Below, piece by piece: positions 37,805 through 48,600 of a stretch of 64,000 bases of DNA (positions are counted from its first letter, which is position 1; each line of letters begins with the position of its first letter). The notes beneath the pieces were generated by a model. That model saw nothing but the letters and a program-made list of their open reading frames with translations. It had not been told where the DNA came from and did no database searches. Both the position numbers and the translations under genes were made by a program. Source of the DNA: Sipunculus nudus (Eukaryota; Annelida; Sipuncula; Golfingiida; Sipunculidae). The stretch covers positions 37,703,473-37,767,472 of the forward strand of contig CM049319.1 of the NCBI GenBank assembly GCA_026874595.1. The letters run 5' to 3'.

Positions 37805-39027
37805 CTTGAAGACCTGGTCAGTGATGGTGTTGACATTGCGCACCGGAATGAGACGCGGGGGTAGCAGGTTTTCGATGATATTATACTGGATTCTATCGGT
37901 GGACGTATAAAGATTAGGTTGATGTGCGGAACACATGAAAGATTTATTAAATGTACGTTGCAAGGAAACTGTTCATGAAGGAAGAAAAAGAAATATTCAT
38001 ACCTCGTAAGTAGCAGAAGCGGACCCAGCGGGACTCCATGCAGAGGGTCCGTATTCATTTTCAACCGCCGCAGTCTTTGTTTTTTCATCGTATCAGACAA
38101 ATTTTGAGGCTTGAAACACCAGACCCCACTCCACTCCACCCTATCCCACGCCTGTTCATGAAATTGGGACCTTGAATTAGGTTTTGTCATTATTCCTCCT
38201 GGGGTGGACTCTCCATTTCATACAGCGAGAAACATGTGTTTTTCTCTTTTACTGACCACGCACGGGGGTGAGAGCCTCGTTCAAATGAAAAGCCCGACAG
38301 GCTCAAATCCCTCACTGAAAGCAAGCGTTATTTATACGAACAATAATAGTGTTTGAGGTTGAAAGACCACGATGCATGTTCCGGTCATTGCCGAAGGCAG
38401 TTCGGCTTTTCTAGGTCTGACCTTTGTGCAAGTCAGTAAAAACGCAAAAATCACTCAAAATTATATGTAAATTAAAATTTATTTATTCTCATATCGCATA
38501 TTTCACTGCGGACATAATAACCTTTAAAATGGTGTAAGGCAAACTATGGTACAAAATGCAGTTTTAGATAACATTGCGAACAGACGTGAACCGAATTCCT
38601 TTTATAAGTATTAGATAAGTACTGCACATATATAGGGCCTATATTATATAGGCCTAGTTCTCACAAATCTTTGCGTGAAAGAACAACACAAATTTAGTAA
38701 GAAATTTTTTTTATTAATAATAAAAAAGCATATATGTACCACCAAAATAGGATTTGGTAAATCTAGAAAGTGAAATAAGAGCACATACATCTATTAAAGC
38801 ACATAAATCATCAAATGATTGACTCAGACTATTCTCAGTTCAACACATCAGATTTTATTTAAAAAGCAGAAACAGTGCTTTTCTAATTACGAGAACGCAC
38901 CTGCATGGTCAGCAACAAAGTTCTTATTTCCTGACAGGAGTTTGAAGCAGTCATCCACGCTCTCTGACGACTGTAACAGCTGAAGCAGATTGCGGCGCAT
39001 CTCACGGGCTTCTCTAATGGATTCCAT
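37805..39027 (-). CDS. Candidate small minus-strand gene (unknown product), 5' part
   Basis: The best-supported piece is the first coding exon at 39027-38901; further possible exons are 38314-38253, 38074-38003 and 37885-37805, all with GT-AG ends and compatible phases (1, 0, 0, 0). The conceptual product starts MESIREAREMRRNLLQLLQS and continues with an amphipathic helix-like stretch, then NLLPPRLIPVRNVNTI. I recognise no family. The region is less AT-rich than its surroundings. It lies between the two GMC genes on the opposite strand. Short exons can be assembled by chance, so everything after the first exon is tentative. Confidence 0.3.
38901..39027 (-). CDS. First coding exon of the candidate minus-strand gene
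   Basis: 42 codons plus one base, ATG at 39027-39025. An in-frame TGA lies nine codons upstream. Donor GCAG|GTGCGT. It reads as ordinary protein: MESIREAREMRRNLLQLLQS, then DDCFKLLSGNKNFVADHA. If unspliced it would be a 46-codon ORF ending GAFS. Function unknown. Confidence 0.42.
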
Positions 39028-39079
39028 TATGTTTGATTTATTAATAACTTCTCATTTCGGATCAATGCTCTGTCGGCAA

Positions 39080-39375
39080 GAGAATTATCATGAGTGACAA
39101 ATTGGCCAAACAGGTAAACAACTGAAAAGATGTGTTAACCATCGCGCTTGATGAGCAAGATCCTTGCCGGTATGAATTATGTAACTGTTCATCACGGCCC
39201 TAGGTATGATTGATGGAGCGTGCACAGCTGTTATCCAACCATTAATGCAGGATGACCTCGAGTCGAACAACAGCCATCGCGCTTGATGGGAAAGAGCCTT
39301 GCCTGTATTAATAGTGTAATAGTCACACTTGACGGGCGGTGCATAACTGTTATTTAAACATTCAAGCGACATGAC
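39080..39375 (+). repeat. Two tandem copies of a roughly 145-bp unit
   Basis: 'ccatcgcgcttgatg.g.aagagccttgcc' recurs near 39139 and 39274, with matching flanks (gtgcacagctgttat / gtgcataactgttat). The minus-strand ORF here spans both copies and is not taken as a gene. Confidence 0.65.
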
Positions 39376-40200
39376 GTCGAGTTAAGCGATAGAAATACTA
39401 CTTGGAGACCAACAAAACACCTCGACACATCTGGTTTTTCGACCCAACTGAGTTCGACACAAAAGGATTCAAATAAGTAAGGTTTTAACTGTTAAAGTGT
39501 TTTTCGCAGGGACTCTACTTTTGACTTCGACATATGCGGGAATTCGACTTAACCGAGTTTGACACAACGAGGTTTCAATGTAGATATAATATAATATGAT
39601 ATAATATATATACATGTATATATATTATGTGTATATGTATGTGTGGATCTTGTAAGTACCGGTATTTGTTTATATATGTATTCATATATGTGTGTGTGTG
39701 AGAAGTTGATCTGCTATAGTGTGACTTGCTCCTGAGGGACTTACAGGGGGCATTACACAAACTCCACAAGCAAGGAAGCCAAAGCCATTATTGTCTGACC
39801 TGGACCGAACCTGCTGCCTTCCTTAGTCTTAGATTAACATGCCCTATATACAGACCATATTAACCCCCCCCCCCCTCTTCTCTCTCTCTCTTCCACACCT
39901 CATTTATAAACTTGAGCCACTACAGTGCTCAGGCTGTCATCTTATGCCCTTATTCCCTGAAGCCTTCCTGTTTCCTGACAAATTTCATGTTGACCTCACC
40001 TCTTATTTTGTCTTCATTATCTACTTAATACTGACATTAATGACGTACGCAACCATGGCATTATAATCATATCCACATATTTCTAAATAATATTGAAGTT
40101 CAGTAAAAAATAAGTGGCAGAATTGAATATTAGAATAAAATGATATAATAAATATTAGGGAAAATTGGAAAAATTGTATATTTTCAGTTTAAATTATTTT
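39376..40200 (+). other. Intergenic DNA
   Basis: Phrases such as 'tcgacttaaccgagtttgacacaacgagg' near 39545 resemble a decayed dispersed repeat that also appears near 37330. A poly-C run followed by (TC)n lies near 39866. No gene. Confidence 0.4.
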
Positions 40201-40202
40201 AG

Positions 40203-40204
<2 letters not shown>

Positions 40205-40280
<76 letters not shown>
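40205..40280 (+). repeat. Long (TA)n microsatellite
   Basis: About 75 bp of TA, one of the longest tracts in the window. Confidence 0.9.
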
Positions 40281-40283
<3 letters not shown>

Positions 40284-40790
40284 TTATATTACATACACTC
40301 CTTTATACAGGCCGCCTTTTGGACTGAAAAATGTATCCTTTTAAGGGAGAGGCCTTATAATACAGCAGTGAGCATGCAGGGTCAGGAATCAAATGGGACC
40401 GGGAAATCTGGCCTTGATATAGGATATTGCTGTTTTTTTTGTGTGGCTGTAAGCGGGAGTTTTATATTATATATATGGATACATTTATGAATAAATTTGT
40501 AAAACAATCGTAAAATTCAGTTTTTAAAAAGGTTTTAATAATTAAGAGTAAGTAATGTTAAGTGATAAAAGACGGACCAATATTAAAATTCTGGGAAAAG
40601 TGTTTACAAACTGTTACAAACATTTTATGTAACTTACAGTAATTGATTTAAAGGGGTATATATTAATCAATAAATATATCTTATTAAAAGTTATTTATTT
40701 AACAAGTCATGATTTTCACTGAGCAAAAATATAATAAATAACAAAAATAACAGAAACAAATAAGGGTGTTATTCATTGCTACTCAACACT

Positions 40791-40976
40791 ATTAAAGTGG
40801 TCATGTAGAAGTAAAATATATTTCAGGCATGGCCAAATATGGAGAACGATCGATTCGCTGGCCCGGAGGTTACCCAAACCTCCTATTAAAGTGGTCATTT
40901 AGAAGTAAAATATATTTCAGGCATGGCCAAATTGGGCGAACGATCGATTCGCTAGCCCGGAGGTTACCCAAACTGG
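40791..40976 (+). repeat. Tandem duplication of 93 bp
   Basis: Two nearly identical copies starting attaaagtggtcat at 40791 and 40884, each ending gaggttacccaaac. Confidence 0.88.
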
Positions 40977-41439
40977 ATTTTTTGTTCACCTAAATTTCCT
41001 TGACAAAAGCTATGGAAACTGATGAGATTTATAAATATTTCTCGCAGAAAAAAAATATCCTGAATGTATTCTTTCAACTTGACCGGATGTTAAATTTAAC
41101 CAAAGTGTATCCTTTGCATGCAGAAGAACGGGGCTTAACCCCATATTTTCGGTAACCAATTCACAGAATGATAAAGCGGGGTACCAGTCTATGCCGTGCC
41201 ATGATTTGCTTCCACCCACCCCACCCCCCCATTATATTATGGTACAGAGACCGCCGTTCAGGGGATGTGTTCGTGTGCTGGAATAGCCAAAAGAAACTGA
41301 GTTGTTCTCGAATGCTGTACTGACGAACTTTGTGACAATGACAAATTCACTCGCTTTAATTTCCCGCGAAAATCGGCAGTTGCGTGAATTTGTATGCATT
41401 CCCATATGATTTCTTCAGATATGTTTTGGCCTCGTCGCT

Positions 41440-41980
41440 CAACTGAGCTGTAGTGATCGGTCAGTGTCCGTCGTCCTTTCGTCTGTCTGTTTGTTAGACT
41501 GGCACGTTTTGACACCTTTGGACGTAGAAACCTGTAACTGAATATCCAGGGAGGTTAATAAAAAATCTCATTGGAAACCTGAATTTAGGTCACTGTCATC
41601 TATATCCTCCTTGCTATGATAATATCCTCCACAGAAAAAAATGAAAATTTGATACAAAACCTCAAGTATCTTGATAATTACTACATGAAATGCCCTGGAT
41701 CTTGCCTTGAATATTGACCATAACAAGGTTTGTCAGTTCCCGAAAATTGGTGGCGCTAATTTTTACGATTTTTTTTTCTGTTTTTTTTTAGACCATTACA
41801 TGACATCAATTATGTCAGCTTCTCGACTGTGGTTTCATCTAGTGTTCCGAAACCTGGTGTGTTTTTTATTAAGACTGGTTTCTTTAGTACCTGACGACTG
41901 GTGGCCCCACTTGAATTTTTTTATTATTGTTATGGATTTTTCCCTTTATTTTGAGACTACCAAATTATATTGATACTATC
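41440..41980 (+). repeat. Dispersed repeat (relative of 21571-22285)
   Basis: Shares 'catatcctcc.tgctatg', 'aatttgatacaaa..ctc.agtatcttgat' and a ggtggcgct core with the copies at 21.6-22.3 kb. Confidence 0.5.
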
Positions 41981-42029
41981 ATGTTTGGAAATGTGGTTTC
42001 ATCTAGTGTCCTGAAACCTTGTGTGTTAT

Positions 42030-42990
42030 TAGGGCCCCACTTGAACAAGTGAATGCCCTATATAGTAATCACCCCGTCCATCCGCCCATCTGTCCATCTT
42101 TTCGTTTTTCTGTATGTCCGTCAAATTTATTTCCTGATGATTACTCCAGTTTGGATTGACATATCAATTTCAGACTTGAATTATATATGACCCCCTTCAA
42201 AACAAGAACTCTATTGATTTTGGGATCATGAGGTCAAAGGTCAAGGACAGAGGACCCATTTATTTAAAAAAATTCATCCAAATCCTTCCATCTAGCAAAT
42301 ATAGAAGACGTGCAAATATAAGATCAACCTGACTGATTTTGGGGTCATGAGCTTAAAGGTCAAGGTCACAGGGGTCATCTGTCCACATAATTGTTCCAGA
42401 TGATAACTCCAGGTTGGATTGAAATATTGGGTTCAAACTTGACTAATATATTGCCAATCACTAAAGTAAGAATCCCTTTGATTTTGGGATCCTGAGGTCA
42501 AAGATCAAGGTCCCAGGATCCAATTCTTTTAAAAAATTTTGGATGCAAGCCGAACTTTTCACCCCAAACGTTCTATCTTCCACAGTTTGCTTTTCTGCCA
42601 ATAACGGAAGAAAATTATGGATTTTTGGGTCAAAGGTAAAGGTCATAGAGGCCATCAGTCCTCATATTGTTTCTAAATGATAGCTTCAGTTTAGAATGAC
42701 AAATAGATACCAAACTTGTTCTGACTTGAAAAATTGAAAATGTAGATTATTTTTTAACGCCCTCTTATTTCAATTAATAAATTCAATGTGTATATATTAT
42801 TATACTTTGGTTAACTCATCTCCTCTTTTTTCCTTCTTTTATAATTAACTTGCATATTAAAGTCTCTTAGTTCAGAAACCAATACAATTATGTAATCATG
42901 GGAGGCTTACTGTTGCCACATATCCATATGTTAGGTTCTTATCATTTCAGCTGAGCGCCGTTGCCTACAGGTCCCTTGTTTTTATATTGT
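42030..42990 (+). repeat. AGGTCA-rich lophotrochozoan-type dispersed repeat
   Basis: Three diverged internal units contain 'gattttgggatcatgaggtcaaaggtcaagg'-type phrases near 42216, 42336 and 42478. The ends look like short inverted repeats (aacaagtg at 42040; cccttgttt at about 42982). This kind of repeat is familiar from mollusc and other lophotrochozoan introns. A similar terminal stretch (gggccacttgtttt) lies at 45430. Confidence 0.55.
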
Positions 42991-43930
42991 TGTAACTCAG
43001 GATTTACTCTACATATTAGAAAACTTAAAGTTTCGCATAATTTATTTTTACAACCAAACGTTCTTTAATGTATATATTAATTATAAATTTGCACTATCCT
43101 ATCAAAATTTGGTTTAATAAGGCATCATAGAATTTAAATAATATTTACATTTTTGACATTGAGTCCAGAATCCATAGTAGTCTATAAATAAGTGTGTAAC
43201 GATTTCTACATGCACATAATCATTTAGAGAAGCTAGATAAAAAAGGGTGGCAACATATCTCAATAATTTATCTAAACTAAATGACTGAAACAGGCACAAA
43301 ATAAAACTGTTAAATTTACTTTTGAAAACATTCACATCATTGTACACACCAAAAATGGTAGGCTTCTCATTATCATAATTTAAACCATATAACATCATAA
43401 TTGGCATTATATTCAAGTTAAGTCCATCAAAATTGTTAAAAAAGGTTATAACATATTTTATATATTACAATAATGCTAAAAATTACCAGTTTTATCGGTT
43501 CAATTTCCATGTAAAACAATAAAACTATTAAATTTACTTAAGTATATAAAAACTGAAATAAAAAAAAATCATCCCATGCCAGCACCAGCCACGACAGGTT
43601 ATATAATACACTCTTAGAAATAAGGGTTCCAAGGGGATCCATGGGGAACTCTGTAGTTTCAGCTTGAACTTGGTGGTTCTGTATGCGCTAAAATGGTTGT
43701 CTGCAAGCGACAGCATTCTTTTTAAATAAGAAGGTTCCACAGCCACGTGAAGGGTTATATATATATATAACCCTACATACAGCATAAAAGGTACCATCCT
43801 TTATTTGAGGCATTAGGGGGACAGTTATGTGAATATATATGAAATATGAATTCATATGGGAAAAATGAAGCCAAAAGGGCAAAAGTTGGATCTTGAACAA
43901 ATGACAAAATGTCATTCAAATCTAGACATA
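42991..43930 (+). other. Intergenic DNA
   Basis: AT-rich, no gene or array recognised. The minus-strand ORFs (for example 43416-43114) lack any family pattern. Confidence 0.4.
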
Positions 43931-44190
43931 ATGGCTGCTTATAGCAAATCGACCAATTTTGTGTGTGTGTGTGTGTGAGAAATCACAGTATGATCTCCAT
44001 GTGGCCTCAGCAATAGAGAGAGATCGATAAAGGTGAAATCAATGTATAATCACCATGTGACCTCAGCATGTGACATCTCTGCGAAATCAAGAGAGAGAGA
44101 TCAAGGTGATATCACAGTATGATCACCATGTGACCTCAGCATGTGACATATCTGTAACATCAAGAGAGAGGGATCGATAAAGGTGAAATC

Positions 44191-44384
44191 AGAAGCGGAT
44201 CCAGGGGGGGTCCAGGGGGTCCGGACCACCCCTTTTTTACCCGAAGCAACCTTTTTAAGGGGTTTAAGACGTTATTTTGCGGCCTGGACCCCCCTTTTCC
44301 AAACCTTATGACTTTTTTTTAAGGAATTACATTAGTCCTCCTCGGTTTGGCCCCCCTTTTTCTAAATCCTTGATCGGCCCCTGG
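44191..44384. mobile_element. Small non-autonomous element inside the minisatellite, copy 1
   Basis: Runs from agaagcggatccagg to gatcggcccctgg with imperfect inverted ends and is flanked by AAATC on both sides. Removing it with one AAATC restores a normal minisatellite unit (ggtgaaatc-acagtatg). GC-rich, with poly-G and poly-C. Confidence 0.65.
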
Positions 44385-44543
44385 AAATCACAGTATGATC
44401 ACCATGTGACCTCAGCATGTGACATATCTGTGACATCAATAGAGAGGGATCGATCAAGGTGAAATTACAGTATGATCACCTTGTGGCCTCAGCATGTGAC
44501 ATCTCTATGACATCAAGAGAGAAGGATCGATAAAGGTGAAATC

Positions 44544-44736
44544 AGAAGCGGATCCAGGGGGGGTCTAGGGGGTCCGGACCCCCCCCCCCCCCCCCCCCCT
44601 TTTCACCCGAAGCAACCTTTTTAAGGAGTTTAAGACGTAATTTTGCGGCCTGGACCCCCCTTTTCCAAACCTGATGACCTTTTTTTTAAGGAATTACATT
44701 TGTCCTCCTCGGTTTGACCCCCCCTTTTTCTAAATC
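44544..44736. mobile_element. Small non-autonomous element, copy 2 (3' truncated)
   Basis: The same left junction in the minisatellite unit as copy 1 (ggtgaaatc|agaagcgg), an expanded poly-C run, and a right end cut after 'ctaaatc'. The shared junction points to duplication along with the host repeat, not to a second insertion. Confidence 0.62.
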
Positions 44737-45110
44737 TCTGTGACATCAATAGAGAGAGAGCGATAAAGGTGATATCACAGTATGATCACCATGTGACCTC
44801 AGCATGTGACATCTCTCTGACATCAAGAGAGAGAGATCAAGGTGAAAACACAGTATGATCACCATATGACCTAAGTATGTGATATCACTGGTCACCAGTG
44901 ATGGTCACAGCATGAGATCTGTGTGAGCTAATCTGTGATGTCGTGGTGACATCAGCATTTGAAATCTTTGTGACATCGAGAGAGAGCGATCAGGATGAAG
45001 TCCAGTATGATCACCATGTGACCTCAGCATGTGACATCACTGTGTCACCAGTGTTACGTTACAGATTTCATGTCACAGTGAGGTCACACAACAAGGTCAT
45101 GTGATTTAAT

Positions 45111-45567
45111 CTGTAATGTGATTGTGAGGTCACCATGACGTCAAAATCCTGACTGGGAATTAACGTAATACTTGGGAGGACCTGGGAAAATTTCCTAGGA
45201 AAGAGGAAGGAAGTTCTTGGTTATATCTTCTTTGAAACCCTTAATTAAATGTCGCTGTATTTTATTTTCAAAGGCCTATGGACAAAACGCCTGATTTGAA
45301 ACACCCTGGAAGTCATTCTATCCTTTGTTTTAGGTTCCTTAACAAATATTGTTATGCACAAGATCATAACATTAATAATTAATACGTGGATCAAATGTAT
45401 GTCAAATTTAGGTGAGCGTCATGGCCCATGGGCCACTTGTTTTGCTTACCTTTGGTACCTACAGAATTGTTCTGCCTGTGAACACAATATACGGAATTTT
45501 ATGATAAACGACTAAAAATAATTATTAAACAAACAACAATTTAGTAAGTACATTAATTTATCGGCAG
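45111..45567 (+). other. Upstream flank of gene B coding start
   Basis: Contains the gggccacttgtttt repeat terminus at 45430. No TATA box can be assigned. CGGCAG|ATG directly at the start codon could be a splice acceptor, which would place the promoter and a 5' UTR exon further upstream. Confidence 0.35.
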
Positions 45568-45694
45568 ATGGCAGTCAAGTTCCTCCCTGTGTTCGTCCTG
45601 CTTGTGGCTCTCCTGTGGTACTTCTTCTCTGGGAAGCAACAAGCGTCTATGCGGTTAACAGAGAATCCAGCTGGCAGTTATGATTTTATAGTTG
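45568..45694 (+). CDS. GMC gene B first coding exon
   Basis: 127 bp. Hydrophobic N-terminus, then [10 protein letters not shown], the start of the FAD-binding fold. Donor GTTG|GTACGT, split Val codon completed at 50546. Directly preceded by CAG, a possible acceptor. Confidence 0.88.
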
Positions 45695-48600
45695 GTACGT
45701 TTCCTCCAATATATTGCGTCTTGTTTAATAATACAAACAAGAAAAGACTCAGTGCTTCTCGAGTCAAATAAATGAAGGATATCTTATCCTTATAGCTATA
45801 GCTATTCTGCAGGGTCCGTCCGTCGTCCGTCTGTAGTCTGTTAACACTAGCAGCTTTTCCACGCAATGGCTATACCGATACTTTCAGATTCTTATATGTT
45901 AATGTAAAATGGGTTTGGTAGGCCACATACAAAGCAAGCAATACTTACATTTGTATATCCTTTTATGTCGTTTTTTTTGTGTGTTTTAGGCCCATTAGAA
46001 CTCCATGCACTCCCTTGAGCGTTATTGCCTATTATGGGGTCATGATGCAATTTATAATACAAACACATGCCCAGTAGGCTATACATATATTTGTTATGCT
46101 TTTATATCAGTTTTTGTTAGTTTGAGGCCCATTAGAAAATACACTCTGTTGAGCGTTGTTGCCCATTATGGGGTCATGATTCAATTTATCATACAAACAC
46201 ATACCCAGTAGGCTACACTTATATTTTTTATGCTTTTATGTCTGTTTTTGTGTGTTTAAGGCCCATTAGAAAATGCACTCTTTTGAGCGTGTTGCTTATT
46301 ATGGGGTCATGATGCAATTTATCATACAAACACATGCCCAGTAGGCTATACATATATTTTTTATGCTTTTATATCATTTTTTGTTAGTTTTAGGCCGATT
46401 AGAAAATACACTCTTTTGAGCGTTGCTGCCTATTATAGGGGTCAAGATGCAATTTATTATACAAACACATGCCCAGTAAGCTATACATATATTTGTTATG
46501 CTTTTATATCAGTTTTTGTTAGTTTGAGGCCCATGAGAAAATACACTCTGTTGAGCGTTGTTGCCCATTATGGGGTCATGATGCAATTTATAATTGAAAC
46601 ACATGCCAAGTAGGCTACACTTATATTTTTTATGCTTTTATATCATTTTTTGTTAGTTTTAGGCCGATTAGAAAATACACTCTTTTGAGCGTTGTTACCT
46701 ATTATAGGGGTCAAGATGCAATTTATCATACAGACACCCTGCCTAGTAGCCTTTACTAATATTTGTTATGCTTTCATGTCAGTTTTTATGTTTTTTAGGC
46801 CCATTAAAAAATGCACTCTTTTGAGCGTTGTTGTCTATTATGGGATCACAATGCAAATAATAATAGAAACGCTTGTTGAGTAGGCTATACTTACATTGTT
46901 TATGCTTTTATGTCAGTTTTTGTGTGTTTTAGGCCCATTAGAAATGCACTGTTTTGAGCGTTGTTGTCTATTATGGGATCACGATGCAAATAGTAATAGA
47001 AACACTTGTTGAGTAGGCTATACTTACATTGTTTATGCTTTTATGTCAGTTTTTGTGTTTTTCGGCCAATAAGAAAATGCACTCTTTTGAGCGTTGTTGT
47101 CTATTATGGGGTCATGATGCAAAAAAATAATACAAACACATGCCCAGTAGGCTATACATATATTTGTTGTGCCTTTATATCAGTTTTTGTTAGTTTGAGG
47201 CCCATTAGAAAATACACTCTGTTGAACGTTTTTGCCCATTATGGGGGCATGATACAATTTATCATACAAACACATGCCCAGTAGGCTATACTTATATTTG
47301 TTATGCTTTTATGTCATTTTCTGTTAGTTTTAGGCCGATTAGAAAATACACTCTTTTGAGCGTTGTTGTCTATTATTGGGGTCATGATGCAAAAAAATAA
47401 TACAAACACTTCCTAAGTAGGCTTTATTATATTTGATATGTTTTTATGTCAGTTTTTGTGTGTTTAAGGCCCATTAGAAAATGCACTCTTTTGAGCGTGT
47501 TGCTTATTATGGGGTCATGATGCAATTTATCATACAAACACATGCCCAGTAGGCTATACATATATTTGTTGTGCTTTTATATAAGTTTTTGTTAGTTTGA
47601 GGCCCATTAGAAAATACACTCTGTTGAACGTTTTTGCCCATTATGGGGTCATGATACAATTTATCATACAAACACATGCCCAGTAGGCTATACTAATATT
47701 TGTTATGCTTTTATGTCATTTTCTGTTAGTTTTAGGCCGATTAGAAAATGCACTCTTTTGAGCGTTGTTGTCTATTATGGGGTCATGTTGAAAAAAAATA
47801 ATACAAACGCTTGCTAAGTAGGCTTTATTATATTTGATATGTTTTATGTCAGTTTTTTGAGTTTAAGGCCCATTAGAAAATGCATTCTTTTGAGCGTGTT
47901 GCTTATTATGGGGTCATGATGCAATTTATCATACAAACACATGCCCAGTAGGCTATGCATATATTTGTTATGCTTTTATATCATTTTTTGTTAGTTTGAG
48001 GCTCATTATAAAATATACATTCTGTTGAGCGTTGTTGCCCATTATGGGGTCATGATGCAATTTATCATGCAAATACATACCCAGTAGGCTACACTTATAT
48101 TTTTTCTGCATTTATGTCTTTTTTTGTTAGTTTTAGGCCGATTTGAAAATACACTCTTTTGAGCGTTGTTGTCTATTATAGGGGTCATGATGCAAAAAAA
48201 TAATACAAACACTTCCTAAGTAGGCTTTATTATATTTGATATGTTTTTATGTCAGTTTTTGTGTTTAAGGCCCATTAGAAAATGCACTCTTTTGAGCGTG
48301 TTGCTTATTATGGGGTCATGATGCAATTTATCATACAAAAACATGCCCAGTAGGCTATACATATATTTGTTATGCTTTTATATCAGTTTTTGTTAGTTTG
48401 AGGCCCATTAGAAAATACACTCTGTTGAGCGTTGTTGCCCATTATGGGGTCTTGATGCAATTTATAATAGAAACACATGCCCAGTAGGCTACACTTATAT
48501 TTTTTATGCTTTTATGTCATTTTTTGTTAGTTTTAGGCCGATTAGAAAATACACTCTTTTGAGCGTTGTTGCCTATTATAGGGGTCAAGATGCAATTTAT

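Larger units (their letters stand above)
43960..45110 (+). repeat. Roughly 75-bp minisatellite with two internal element copies
   Basis: The unit marker tatgatcaccatgtgacctcagc recurs about every 70-80 bp (near 44046, 44118, 44394, 44472, 44782, 44852 and 45005) with a short (GA)n in most units. Two copies of a mobile element interrupt it. Confidence 0.8.

Noticed and set aside
37801-38190. 129-codon minus-strand ORF
   Set aside because: Its frame disagrees with the frame that looks protein-like in the same place, it crosses a likely splice donor, and it ends in low-complexity residues.
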